DNA of 12,258 nucleotides from CAZOLI01 sp964580675. GTDB taxonomy: Bacteria; Planctomycetota; MHYJ01; CAYXQY01. The notes beneath the pieces were generated by a model. The model had not been told where the DNA came from. It was given only the letters and a program-made list of their open reading frames with translations, and did not search any database. Positions 1-6,427 of this stretch are shown piece after piece. Location of the stretch: contig CAZOLI010000058.1 of assembly GCA_964580675.1 (NCBI GenBank), positions 1 through 12,258 of the forward strand, given 5' to 3'. The translations under genes were made by a program, and so were the position numbers. Positions within the stretch are counted from its first letter, which is position 1. Every line of letters begins with the position of its first letter.

Positions 1-197
1 TTTCCCACTCCGGGTGAGGACAACACAAATTGAACGGCCAGGCCGATCAGGAAACACCCGGCCACGTTCACAAGCAGGGTATCCATCGGAAAGGCATCAG
101 GACCGGGTTGGCGAGTCAGAAGCGTTACCACATAGCGAAGTGCGGCGCCAAGGGCCCCTCCTGCCGCAACGGAGAGAATCTGTTGTGTAACGGTCAC
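1..197 (-). CDS. crcB: CrcB/Fluc fluoride ion channel, 5' part (C-terminus beyond window edge)
   Basis: Only about the first 65 residues are in the window; the rest lies left of position 1. The translated N-terminus shows the family hallmarks: a glycine-rich GGALGAALRY at residues 13-22 and FPMDTLLVNVAGCFLIG at about 37-53, containing the conserved channel asparagine in LLVN. The family consists of small dual-topology membrane proteins that export fluoride. I chose the GTG at 195-197 because the same frame has a TGA a few codons upstream and no ATG between. No clear Shine-Dalgarno site is visible ahead of it. A fluoride riboswitch lies immediately upstream on the same strand, which independently supports the identification. 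The gene is too short here to judge whether it is intact. Confidence 0.92.
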   Translation of the reverse strand, partial: MTVTQQILSVAAGGALGAALRYVVTLLTRQPGPDAFPMDTLLVNVAGCFLIGLAVQFVLSSPGVG

Positions 198-231
198 GAC
201 TGATGGAAATCATGAAATGCGAATGTTGAAG

Positions 232-328
232 GACGGCAGAAGCCATCAGCCATCAACTGGCGGTTTCGGAAGATCAATCCTCTCCCTGGAACGAACGTGA
301 TTTGTTCGGGGCAGGCCTCATTGCCCTG
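232..328 (-). promoter_or_regulatory. Fluoride riboswitch (crcB motif)
   Basis: On the minus strand, P1 is GGGC (323-326) with GCCC (309-312), enclosing ATGAGGCC. P3 is GCCA (258-261) with TGGC (249-252), preceded by AAACC (262-266) and followed by TGATGGCTTCT (238-248). The P1 loop GAGGCC (314-319) can pair with GGCTTC (239-244) with one G-U, which is the characteristic pseudoknot. The GGGC-AUGAGGCC-GCCC and UGAUGGCYUCU elements match the class as I know it from Thermotoga. The P1-P3 linker is longer than usual and holds two extra hairpins (292-308 and 268-286). An alternative hairpin GATGGC/GCCGTC (232-247) would compete with the pseudoknot. It has no U-tract, so it is not a plain intrinsic terminator. 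The switch lies about 35 nt ahead of the crcB start. Confidence 0.9.
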
Positions 329-342
329 CGTATGCCATCGAT

Positions 343-370
343 ATTCTACGAATTCGTTGGGTAAAATCAA
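343..370 (-). promoter_or_regulatory. Sigma70-like promoter of the riboswitch-crcB transcript
   Basis: TTGATT (365-370) and TAGAAT (343-348) are separated by 16 bp on the minus strand. The -10 matches consensus at five of six positions and the -35 at four. Transcription would begin near 335, just upstream of riboswitch P1, which is the placement expected. Prediction by eye only. Confidence 0.5.
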
Positions 371-654
371 ACGGACTGAAGGGGCTTCCGTCACGTACAG
401 GAAACGAGGACTCCGTTCCGAATATTTTGCCCGACATGAACGGGGACGATGTCCCGAACATTCCCAAAGGAGGAAAACGTCTCTCTGTTTTACACACTTT
501 TATCTATGTCAATTTTTTGCAAAGGTGAGGACGCTTCGCCCCGATTGTGATGGTTTTTCTTCCACAATGAGGTGAGAGCGTCCCCGATTGTGTGATTGTA
601 ATGTCACTTTTTATTGTTGTTGTCACCGAGGATGTTCTCGTTATCTTCGAAATA
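371..654. other. Intergenic region with an imperfect direct repeat, no gene seen
   Basis: No convincing coding sequence. It contains a two-copy imperfect direct repeat (524-549 and 571-592), each copy beginning GGTGAG and ending CCCCGATTGTG. A CACAAT at 563-568 can pair with the ATTGTG of either copy. A Shine-Dalgarno-like AAAGGAGG near 466-473 is not followed by a start codon at a usable distance. Short hairpin GGGAC-GAT-GTCCC near 443-455. Confidence 0.5.
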
Positions 655-831
655 CCCCTCCCTGATGAAAGATGGAGTGCCGTTTAGGCACTCCCTGCTT
701 CCATCGGACTCCGTCCGGTCGGGGCTCCTGCTTTGTTGATAAATGGCCCGCTCCGTGACCGTCGGGACTCTGTCTCTTTATCACCTCTCCTCGGGGATCT
801 CATAATCATAATCTTGATCATGATCTTCATC
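655..831 (-). repeat. Composite intergenic repeat element, rearranged third copy
   Basis: Positions 655-727 match 12186-12258 with two differences by eye. The block includes a perfect 8-bp hairpin GGAGTGCC/GGCACTCC (674-694) and a CGGAC/GTCCG hairpin (705-717). It continues with the CGGGCC-containing module near 742-765 and a GATNAN array (802-831). Module order differs from the other two copies: here the hairpin module directly abuts the second module through the shared head AGCCCCGACCG (minus strand). No transposase or other protein is encoded. Confidence 0.8.
802..831 (-). repeat. GATNAN hexamer array, five units (divergent)
   Basis: Reading the minus strand there are five consecutive 6-nt units, GATGAA, GATCAT, GATCAA, GATTAT, GATTAT, followed by GAG. 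The strict GAT period at 6 nt matches the GATAAA/GATAAG arrays elsewhere in the window, while the last three bases differ. Confidence 0.75.
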
Positions 832-1093
832 GTAGCCTCATCTGGCATTGGAACGATAAACACAGAGGATAACAGCAGATCAAGTTTACGATCAGGGTCA
901 GGATGATACAGGAGGCCTTCGTTCCCATTTGAACGCCTTCTCCTATCACCGGGCTCCTCCTCTCCAAATCGCTCTCAGAAAATGTCATTCGTAACGGTTG
1001 CCCCCAGGGCAATTATTTTTCAATCGTCGAATTGTTAACCTATACGTACCAATCCCACACAATTGACCCTCGTTTGTTCGGAGGAACATCGAC
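832..1093. other. Upstream region of the 1094 gene, no gene seen
   Basis: About 260 bp without a convincing gene on either strand. A weak promoter-like pair, TTCAAT and TATACG about 16 bp apart, is visible around 1030-1057 ahead of the plus-strand gene; I give it little weight. Confidence 0.4.
1079..1084 (+). promoter_or_regulatory. Ribosome binding site of the 1094 gene
   Basis: CGGAGG lies nine bases ahead of the ATG at 1094. This fixes the start and argues that the open frame is a real gene. Confidence 0.7.
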
Positions 1094-1735
1094 ATGGTTG
1101 AAGATGTCTGGCTAAAAACTGTTGCTGTCCTGATTTCTCTGCCGGGACTGCTTATTGGCGGGATCAACTGCGGGAACGGGGATCGAACGCCCGGCAATCA
1201 GGACGCAAATAAATCCGAAATCACCGACCGTTCCGGAGAACAAAATGCACCCGATCAATCGGGAAAGGATTCCTCATCGACCGCGAAATTCGGTTCCGCA
1301 ACCCTGAAGGGAACCACCCTCCACGCCGACTGGACGACGGCCGTCTGGGTTCCCGAAGAACACGAGGTAGAGATCGGTTTCTTCCCCGAAAAACCATCCG
1401 AAGACATCATCAAAAAAATTCGGCAAGAGAACGATCTTCCCGGTGTGTCGAATCCGGAGTACCCGGTTCTTGTCGTTTCCATCGAATTCGAAGAGGAAAA
1501 GGAGCCGTCCGCTGCGTCCATGAACGAAGTCAACATGGTCTTCCTAAAATTTAAAGAGAGCCAGTTTTCCTCACAAATCCGGGATCAGGAGAATCTGAAC
1601 ATCCAGTTTAACGGCCCAATAAAAAAGGGCGGAACGGTCCGGGGAACGTTGAGCGGAAGTGAGTCCTTTGATTTTCGCGATCAGGGGTTCGAATACAAAT
1701 GGAATCTAAATTTTGATTGCAAAATTCAATCCTGA
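1094..1735 (+). CDS. Small exported or lipidated protein of unknown function
   Basis: 213 residues; not recognised. Residues about 5-25 form a hydrophobic stretch after a Lys (VWLKTVAVLISLPGLLIGG), followed by INC at 24-26. This could be a non-canonical lipobox with Asn before Cys, or a cleavable signal peptide. Residues about 27-65 are a Ser/Gly/Asp/Asn/Gln-rich low-complexity linker typical of surface-tethered proteins. From about 66 to the end the pattern of alternating hydrophobics suggests a small beta-rich domain, with an acidic stretch (EFEEEKE) near 136. A strong Shine-Dalgarno site supports the ATG. The gene stands alone on the plus strand between composite repeat copies. No homologous family or enzymatic motif is apparent, so I give no function. 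Confidence 0.72.
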   Translation: MVEDVWLKTVAVLISLPGLLIGGINCGNGDRTPGNQDANKSEITDRSGEQNAPDQSGKDSSSTAKFGSATLKGTTLHADWTTAVWVPEEHEVEIGFFPEKPSEDIIKKIRQENDLPGVSNPEYPVLVVSIEFEEEKEPSAASMNEVNMVFLKFKESQFSSQIRDQENLNIQFNGPIKKGGTVRGTLSGSESFDFRDQGFEYKWNLNFDCKIQS

Positions 1736-1834
1736 ACCGGCTCCTAAGCGGACGACGTCCGATGGAAACAGGAAGTTCCGAAACGGCACGCCATCTTTTA
1801 TCTGGGAGTGGATGGGACGGTCCGGTGGACCGTA

Positions 1835-1858
1835 GATAAAGATAAGGATAAAGATAAA
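1835..1858 (+). repeat. GATNAN hexamer array, four units
   Basis: GATAAA, GATAAG, GATAAA, GATAAA in a perfect 6-nt period, directly after the ACGGTCC hairpin. Confidence 0.9.
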
Positions 1859-2012
1859 GTGGCGAGCATACGTTACGAGTAAGGAGTCAGGAGTAAGGAG
1901 TTGAGCAGGGGAGCGGAGCCCGGGTGATGGGCAACGAAAGAGATTTTGATAGCAGACTGTTTCACCAAAGCAGGAGCCCCGACTGTGAGGGAGGGGTCAT
2001 TTCTAAGTTCAA

Positions 2013-2036
2013 GATAAAGATAAGGATAAGGATCAA
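2013..2036 (+). repeat. GATNAN hexamer array, four units
   Basis: GATAAA, GATAAG, GATAAG, GATCAA in a 6-nt period, then GAGGCGAGC as after the array at 1835. Confidence 0.9.
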
Positions 2037-2196
2037 GAGGCGAGCATACGTTTACGAGTCAGGAGCGCCTCGAGCCAGGCGTGGTCAGTAAGTAGTGATG
2101 AGTAAGGAGTAATAAACATCCTCCTTCGCAAAACAAACCGGAGAGACACCGTTTATTTGAGCCAACGGCTTCCCCCGTGGATACACCACAATAACA

Positions 2197-2212
2197 GGCC
2201 CTTAAGAGGGCC
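2197..2212. terminator. Hairpin downstream of the ABC transporter operon
   Basis: GGCCCT (2197-2202), loop TAAG, AGGGCC (2207-2212). On the minus strand it is followed by TGTTATTG, which is only moderately U-rich. It could act as a second, weak terminator for the iron-transport genes or fold with the neighbouring AGGGC/GCCCT pair. Confidence 0.4.
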
Positions 2213-2232
2213 AATAAAAGCCCTGGTTTTAC

Positions 2233-2259
2233 CGAACCCATGGGAACGCCATGGGTTCG
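2233..2259 (-). terminator. Perfect 11-bp hairpin directly after the ABC ATPase stop
   Basis: CGAACCCATGG (2233-2243) and CCATGGGTTCG (2249-2259) are perfect inverted repeats with a 5-nt loop. The structure begins five bases beyond the stop codon at 2265. No uninterrupted U-tract follows on the minus strand, so it may protect the 3' end or pause polymerase rather than be a textbook intrinsic terminator. Confidence 0.55.
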
Positions 2260-2264
2260 TTGGT

Positions 2265-3317
2265 TCAGGACTTCGGTTCGAATCCGACGAGTTGATGTCC
2301 GGGGTCAAGGTGCACGCGGACCCGTGTGTCGGGACGGATCTGTTCGGCGTGGTTCCGGAGACTGTAAACACACTGGCCGGAGTTCAGGCGAATTTTGTAC
2401 CGGAACAGGCCCCCGAGAAATTCGCCGTCCTCCACGACCCCGTCCGCCTCCTCATTTTCGGTTACCTCAATCCGTACGTCGTCCGCACGGATCATCAGGT
2501 CGAACGGATCCGTCTCCGGTGCGTCGACCATTTCCGGAGGCAGTGTCTGAATTTCGGTTTCGATCCCCCGGGGGGTTTTTCGGGCGGACAGAAATTCCGT
2601 CGGGCCGAGAAATTCGGCAACAAAACGGGATGACGGATTCAAAACGAGTTCTTCCGGTTGATCCACCTGAACCACGTGCCCCTCGGACATCACCGCGGTT
2701 CGATCCCCCAGAAAAATGGCTTCTTCCTGATGATGCGTAACAAAGAGCGTCGGTATGTCCAGCTCTTTCAGTATGTCCCGAACTTCGTGACGTAACCGTT
2801 CCCGGAGTTCCTTGTCAATGTTGCTGAATGGTTCATCAAGGAGAAGGATGGAGGGACGGGTAATCAGTGAACGGGCGAGAGCCACCCGCTGCTTCTGACC
2901 CCCTGACAGTTCATCCGGGTGACGCTCACGGTACTCGGAGAGACCGACGAAATCCAGCATCCTGTTTAACCGTTCTTCCTTCTCGGTCCCATTCCCCGAC
3001 AAACCAAAGGCCACGTTTTCCGAAACGGAAAGGTGCGGGAACAGCGCCAGATCCTGAAACACGAACCCCACGTTGCGATCCTCCGGCGGTTCAAAAACAC
3101 CGCTCCCCGTAACGGTTCGATCCTCAATAAGCACGGTTCCCTCATCCGGTTTCTCCAGTCCCGCGATGATCCGGAGGGCCGTTGTCTTTCCGCAACCGGA
3201 CGGACCGATTAGCGTCAGAATCTCCTGGTCCCTGAGACTCAAATTGAAATCCCTGAGAGCCTGCTCGTCTTCGAACTGTTTTGTTACGCCGCGTACGTCC
3301 AGAACATGTTCGGTCAT
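2265..3317 (-). CDS. ABC transporter ATP-binding protein, ferric iron (FbpC-like) type
   Basis: 350 residues, a usual length for the CUT/FbpC/PotA class. Walker A GPSGCGKTT at 38-46, Q-loop Gln88, signature LSGGQ at 137-141, Walker B LLLDEP at 158-163. The switch histidine is His195 in THHQEEA, where the common sequence is THDQ. Residues about 270-347 form a TOBE-like C-terminal domain. It would energise import through the adjacent permease at the inner membrane. The gene lies 149 bp downstream of the permease gene, a wide gap for one operon, and a perfect palindrome in that gap could give it separate control. No strong Shine-Dalgarno site is seen before the ATG. The substrate is inferred from the binding protein and could be another metal. 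Confidence 0.9.
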   Translation of the reverse strand: MTEHVLDVRGVTKQFEDEQALRDFNLSLRDQEILTLIGPSGCGKTTALRIIAGLEKPDEGTVLIEDRTVTGSGVFEPPEDRNVGFVFQDLALFPHLSVSENVAFGLSGNGTEKEERLNRMLDFVGLSEYRERHPDELSGGQKQRVALARSLITRPSILLLDEPFSNIDKELRERLRHEVRDILKELDIPTLFVTHHQEEAIFLGDRTAVMSEGHVVQVDQPEELVLNPSSRFVAEFLGPTEFLSARKTPRGIETEIQTLPPEMVDAPETDPFDLMIRADDVRIEVTENEEADGVVEDGEFLGGLFRYKIRLNSGQCVYSLRNHAEQIRPDTRVRVHLDPGHQLVGFEPKS

Positions 3318-3404
3318 GAGATGTCGGCTATTGTTCTCGTTTTACAAAATCCTCGTGGGAAGTCCACACCGTTTTCGATCAATGCCGGGCACGGTGGGTA
3401 CTCT

Positions 3405-3417
3405 GTACAAATTGTAC
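3405..3417. promoter_or_regulatory. Palindrome GTACAA-N-TTGTAC between permease and ATPase genes
   Basis: A perfect 6-1-6 inverted repeat in the 149-bp gap ahead of the ATPase gene. On the minus strand it includes TACAAT, a possible -10, but no good -35 at the right distance. Candidate operator for an unidentified regulator. Confidence 0.4.
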
Positions 3418-3466
3418 CGTGTTGACCGGTATATTCCCATCACGTTTTTGGTTTCCGACGAACGGT

Positions 3467-5062
3467 TTATCGTTTTTGCCTGAGGAGAAGCCAGACAAAA
3501 CAGGCGGAGAAGACAATAATCGTCAGCGCGAACGGGGAGGCTTTCGCAAACATTGCCTCTTCCGCATAACTCCAGGTGTTCGTGGCAAGCGTGTGGAAAC
3601 CCGGAGGGGCCAGTAGAATGGTGAGGGGGAGTTCTTTCATCGCCGAAAGGAAGACGAAGGCAACACCGACCAGGAACCCGCGCCGCACCAGCGGAAAAAG
3701 AACGTGAACGAAGGTGCCGGCGGGCCCGCTTCCGAGGGATTTTGCGGCCTCCTCAATACCTTCGGGTGTCTGGTATAAAGCGCTCCGGATTGGACCGATC
3801 GACTCGGCCAGAAAATGCAGCGCGTAGGCGAATATCAACACAAAAAGGGTCTGATACAGAAACGGAACGGACCAGAGCACAAAAACAATCCATGCGAGAG
3901 CGAGTGCCAGTGGAGGGGTTGCGTAACCGAGATAGGACAGGCGCTCGAGCCCCCGGGTCCACCACGAATCGTGCCGCACACTGAGATACGCGATGGGAAG
4001 CGCAAGTACGCCGGCGAGAACAGCAGCCGGAAGGGAAACAACAACCGAATTTTTCAGGGATTCCGCGGTTATCGAAAAGACCGACACCCGGGACGCGCCG
4101 TCGAACAACCAGTACAACAGGGTCAGGAGCGGGAGTCCCACGGAAAGAAACACAACACACCCGCAGAACACGTAGCCGGCGTACTTTCCCTTTCCGATGT
4201 CCGTGACCCGAACTCCTTCTTTGTTCCCTTCTCCCCCCCGGTCAAAGACATAACCTTTCAAATAATATCCTTCAAGGACCAGGGCAACAATCGTTGTCAG
4301 CAAGAGAATGAGGGCAAGACAGGCGGCGTAAATTCGATCGTAGGAGGCGGTGTACTGCAGGTACAGCGCATAGCTGAAGGTGTCGAAACGCATAAGGGAA
4401 ACGACACCGAAATCCCCCAGCACATGCAGACCCACCAGGAGACCCCCTGCCAGGAACGCGGGTCGAAGCTGAGGGAAGATCACCCGGAAAAACACGGATA
4501 CACGGCCCGCCCCGAGGACACGGGCCGATTCTTCCAGGCCGGGGTCCATCCCGAGAAACGCCGTCCGGAGATTCAGGAACAGATAGGGATAGGTGGTCAG
4601 GCTGAGGGCAATCAGGGCCCCGTCGTACCCATCCAACCGGGAAAGAACCAGGCCGAAGGCCTGTGCCAGCGCACCGTATTCACCGGTTGTTGAAAGCAGG
4701 GCATAGGCCATCACGTAACCCGGAACGGCAAGCGGTAACACACCGAGAACCGTCAGAACACCCCGGCCCGGCATGTCCACGCGGGTCGTCAACCAGGCGA
4801 GTGGCAGCGCGATCAGGCTGGTACAGATCAGTACCCCGATAGCCAGGGCCAGTGTGTTGAAAAGAAGAACCGCGTTCCGCCACCGAAACACCAGGTCGAA
4901 CAGCTGCTCCGGATTCGCCTGACCCGCCCTCAGTACAAGATAAATGAGGGGAATCAACACCCCCGCCACCACAATCAGAACCGGTATGGAGATATACCAT
5001 TTTCTCAACTCCTTACCCGCAGCGGAAAGGAGGTGATACCATTCAGATTCCGTTCCGGGCAT
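3467..5062 (-). CDS. ABC transporter permease, two-domain ferric iron (FbpB-like) type
   Basis: 531 residues, strongly hydrophobic, about twelve membrane segments. It is a tandem fusion of two MetI-type permease domains, as in FbpB/ThiP. Each half carries an EAA loop that contacts the ATPase: EESARVLGAG...FPQLRPAFLAG at about 177-206 and EEAAKSLGSG...FPLVRRGFLVG at about 437-466. The region between the halves (about 270-295) is hydrophilic, with many Gly and Lys. It forms the channel for substrate handed over by the lipoprotein encoded 56 bp upstream. The ATG at 5060-5062 is the first in frame before the first membrane segment; only a weak purine-rich site precedes it. The specific substrate cannot be read from this protein alone. 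Confidence 0.92.
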   Translation of the reverse strand: MPGTESEWYHLLSAAGKELRKWYISIPVLIVVAGVLIPLIYLVLRAGQANPEQLFDLVFRWRNAVLLFNTLALAIGVLICTSLIALPLAWLTTRVDMPGRGVLTVLGVLPLAVPGYVMAYALLSTTGEYGALAQAFGLVLSRLDGYDGALIALSLTTYPYLFLNLRTAFLGMDPGLEESARVLGAGRVSVFFRVIFPQLRPAFLAGGLLVGLHVLGDFGVVSLMRFDTFSYALYLQYTASYDRIYAACLALILLLTTIVALVLEGYYLKGYVFDRGGEGNKEGVRVTDIGKGKYAGYVFCGCVVFLSVGLPLLTLLYWLFDGASRVSVFSITAESLKNSVVVSLPAAVLAGVLALPIAYLSVRHDSWWTRGLERLSYLGYATPPLALALAWIVFVLWSVPFLYQTLFVLIFAYALHFLAESIGPIRSALYQTPEGIEEAAKSLGSGPAGTFVHVLFPLVRRGFLVGVAFVFLSAMKELPLTILLAPPGFHTLATNTWSYAEEAMFAKASPFALTIIVFSACFVWLLLRQKR

Positions 5063-5118
5063 GGGATCTTCACCGGCGAATTCGCAGAGGGGGTTGCCTG
5101 ATCGAGACGCCGTGCATG

Positions 5119-6219
5119 TTACAGCACACCCGCCTCGCGGAGGAGTTCAAGGGTCGCCTCAAGTTCGCTGAGACGTCCCGGTTCAAATTCGGGACTGAGT
5201 TGAAGCGCTTCCTCCACCGGTTTCATGTATTCGGGAACTTCAACGCCGGTGACCACCGGATATTCATTGACCCGTTCGGCCGCGAACGACTGAGCCGTTT
5301 CCGACAGTAGAAATTTCAGAAAGGCCCGCGCCTTTTTGTTCTGATTGCTGGAGGAAAGAATCCCGGCACCGGTCACCAGCGCGAGATTTCCGGCATCTCC
5401 CCGGGCGAAATGATAGGTCTGAACAGGGGCCTCGGGATCCGGTTCCTCTTCTTCGTGCTCTTCGCTTTCCTCTTCTTCCTCGTGTTCTTCTTCATGACCC
5501 TCGTACTCGCCTTCGGCGCCACCGTGTTTGAGTCGCAGGACGTAGTAATGATTGGTCAGGGCAACATCTATTTCTCCGGCTTTCAGGGCACGGATCATCG
5601 GGGTGTTGGATTTATAAGATTTCGGGTTCAGATCCGACATGCCCTCCAACCAGTCCAATGTCGTCTCCCGACCCTCCTTCAGGCGGAGCACCGTGACGAA
5701 ATCCTGAAAACTGGAGTAGGTTGGGGTCCATCCGATTCGACCTTCAAAATCACTCTGTTCCGGAAGATCCAGAACGGCGTCGGGAAGTTCGTCCGGATCC
5801 ACCCGGTCGCTGTTGTACGCGAGGACCCGAAAGCGGGTTGTTACGGGAACCCACTGTTTGTTTTCGGGGACGAACCGTTCGGACCGGTTTATCACGGAAT
5901 TGGGCAATTCGGCAAGCAGATCGTTCTCCGCCGCATTGCCCAATGCACCGGTCGTGTTGGCCCAGAACACGTCGGCCGGGGATTGATCCCCCTCCTCCTG
6001 AAGCGCCGAAAGCAGCTGGGCGTCACGACCGTATTTTACCGCCACCGAAATGCCGGATTTCTCTTCAAATTTTTGGACCAATCCATCAACCAGGGGTTTG
6101 CTCCGCCCGGAATAAACGGTCAGTTCCTCGTCGTCTCCGCCGGACGAACAACCGGTGATCAGGGAAAGCGTCACAAACAGGAGAAGCACAGGTCGTAGTA
6201 GGTTCACCAGGTTTTTCAT
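5119..6219 (-). CDS. Iron(III)-type ABC transporter substrate-binding lipoprotein with His/Glu-rich insertion
   Basis: 366 residues. Signal peptide with lipobox LITGC, lipidated Cys24. The mature part matches the FbpA/AfuA group: LTVYSGRSKPLVDGLVQKF near 33-51, ADVFWANTTGAL near 82-93, and a tyrosine pair Tyr225-Tyr226 in NHYYV at the position of the FbpA iron-binding tyrosines. Immediately after this motif comes an insertion (about 236-264) of almost only Glu and His, including His242, His246 and His255. Ordinary FbpA proteins lack such an insertion as far as I know. It is first in an apparent operon with permease and ATPase. A Fur-like palindrome lies 55-71 bp upstream. The insertion could bind metal, which might also suggest a divalent substrate such as Zn or Mn; ferric iron remains the most likely by family. 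Confidence 0.9.
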   Translation of the reverse strand: MKNLVNLLRPVLLLFVTLSLITGCSSGGDDEELTVYSGRSKPLVDGLVQKFEEKSGISVAVKYGRDAQLLSALQEEGDQSPADVFWANTTGALGNAAENDLLAELPNSVINRSERFVPENKQWVPVTTRFRVLAYNSDRVDPDELPDAVLDLPEQSDFEGRIGWTPTYSSFQDFVTVLRLKEGRETTLDWLEGMSDLNPKSYKSNTPMIRALKAGEIDVALTNHYYVLRLKHGGAEGEYEGHEEEHEEEEESEEHEEEEPDPEAPVQTYHFARGDAGNLALVTGAGILSSSNQNKKARAFLKFLLSETAQSFAAERVNEYPVVTGVEVPEYMKPVEEALQLSPEFEPGRLSELEATLELLREAGVL

Positions 6220-6273
6220 CTGTGGATCCGTTTACAATTGCAATTCGGAAAAATAGAAGAGGAAGGGGCAAAA

Positions 6274-6290
6274 TTGATATTGAATCTCAA
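6274..6290. promoter_or_regulatory. Fur-box-like operator
   Basis: TTGATATTGAATCTCAA is a 17-bp palindrome with one mismatched pair around a central G. Its core TGATATTGAATCTCA agrees with the Fur 7-1-7 core TGATAATNATTATCA at 12 of 15 positions, counting the N as a match. It lies 55-71 bp ahead of the start of the iron-binding lipoprotein, the expected target of iron repression. A Mur- or DtxR-type regulator could also use such a site. Confidence 0.6.
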
Positions 6291-6311
6291 TGCCATCTTA
6301 CTACACCTTCC

Positions 6312-6373
6312 GCTGTCTCTCCAGCCGGTTCCAGCGACAGGTCCTCCAGAATGTGAGAACGGCATGGAACTGG
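6312..6373 (-). promoter_or_regulatory. Candidate structured mRNA leader
   Basis: On the minus strand CCAGTTCCA (6365-6373) can pair with TGGAACCGG (6325-6333) at eight of nine positions. Between them GTTCTC (6355-6360) pairs with GAGGAC (6341-6346). A further hairpin GCTG-GAGAGA-CAGC (6312-6325) partly overlaps the outer stem and would compete with it. I do not recognise a known riboswitch class. Confidence 0.3.
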
Positions 6374-6398
6374 TCTGATGTTCACTGGTAAGGGGGGG

Positions 6399-6427
6399 AT
6401 TCTATGATACTCAACATTCGTAAACAA
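6399..6427 (-). promoter_or_regulatory. Promoter candidate for the iron transport operon
   Basis: TTGTTT (6422-6427) and TAGAAT (6399-6404) with a 17-bp spacer on the minus strand. The -10 is good (five of six) and the -35 is weak. It would give a leader of about 170 nt, placing the Fur-like site well downstream of the start, so a second promoter nearer that site is possible. Confidence 0.4.

Larger units (their letters stand above)
1749..2110 (+). repeat. Composite intergenic repeat element, left copy (inverted relative to 11955-12258)
   Basis: It begins a few bases after the stop codon of the preceding gene. Order: CGGAC/GTCCG hairpin (1749-1761); decayed version of the GGAGTGCC hairpin; ACGGTCC-GGT-GGACCGT hairpin (1817-1833); GATNAN array (1835-1858); GGCGAGCATACGTTACGAG-type block; AGTAAGGAGT cluster (1877-1901); AGCCCCGAC module (about 1970-2000); second GATNAN array (2013-2036); second GGCGAGCATACG block; second AGTAAGGAGT cluster (2083-2110). 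Reverse-complemented, the right-end copy shows nearly the same order. Over the first roughly 110 bp the two copies differ at about ten positions by eye. No protein is encoded. Confidence 0.85.

Noticed and set aside
194..394. Open frame of 66 codons on the minus strand across the riboswitch
   Set aside because: It runs through the riboswitch and into the crcB start in another frame; the RNA structure explains the conservation better and no protein family is apparent.
466..473. Strong Shine-Dalgarno-like AAAGGAGG on the plus strand
   Set aside because: No ATG, GTG or TTG at a workable distance opens a sensible frame.
3815..4693. 292-codon open frame on the plus strand opposite the permease
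   Set aside because: Antisense shadow of a clear membrane protein; rich in charged residues with no domain signature.
5026..5041. AAAGGAGGTGAT on the plus strand, whose complement resembles the 3' end of 16S rRNA (anti-Shine-Dalgarno)
   Set aside because: It lies inside the permease coding sequence (residues YHLLSAAGK), nothing else around it resembles rRNA, and no plus-strand gene starts after it.
6312..6346. Glycine riboswitch suggested by CTGGAGAGA in the iron operon leader
   Set aside because: The downstream GCCGAAGG-type core and second conserved half are missing, and the gene is not glycine-related.
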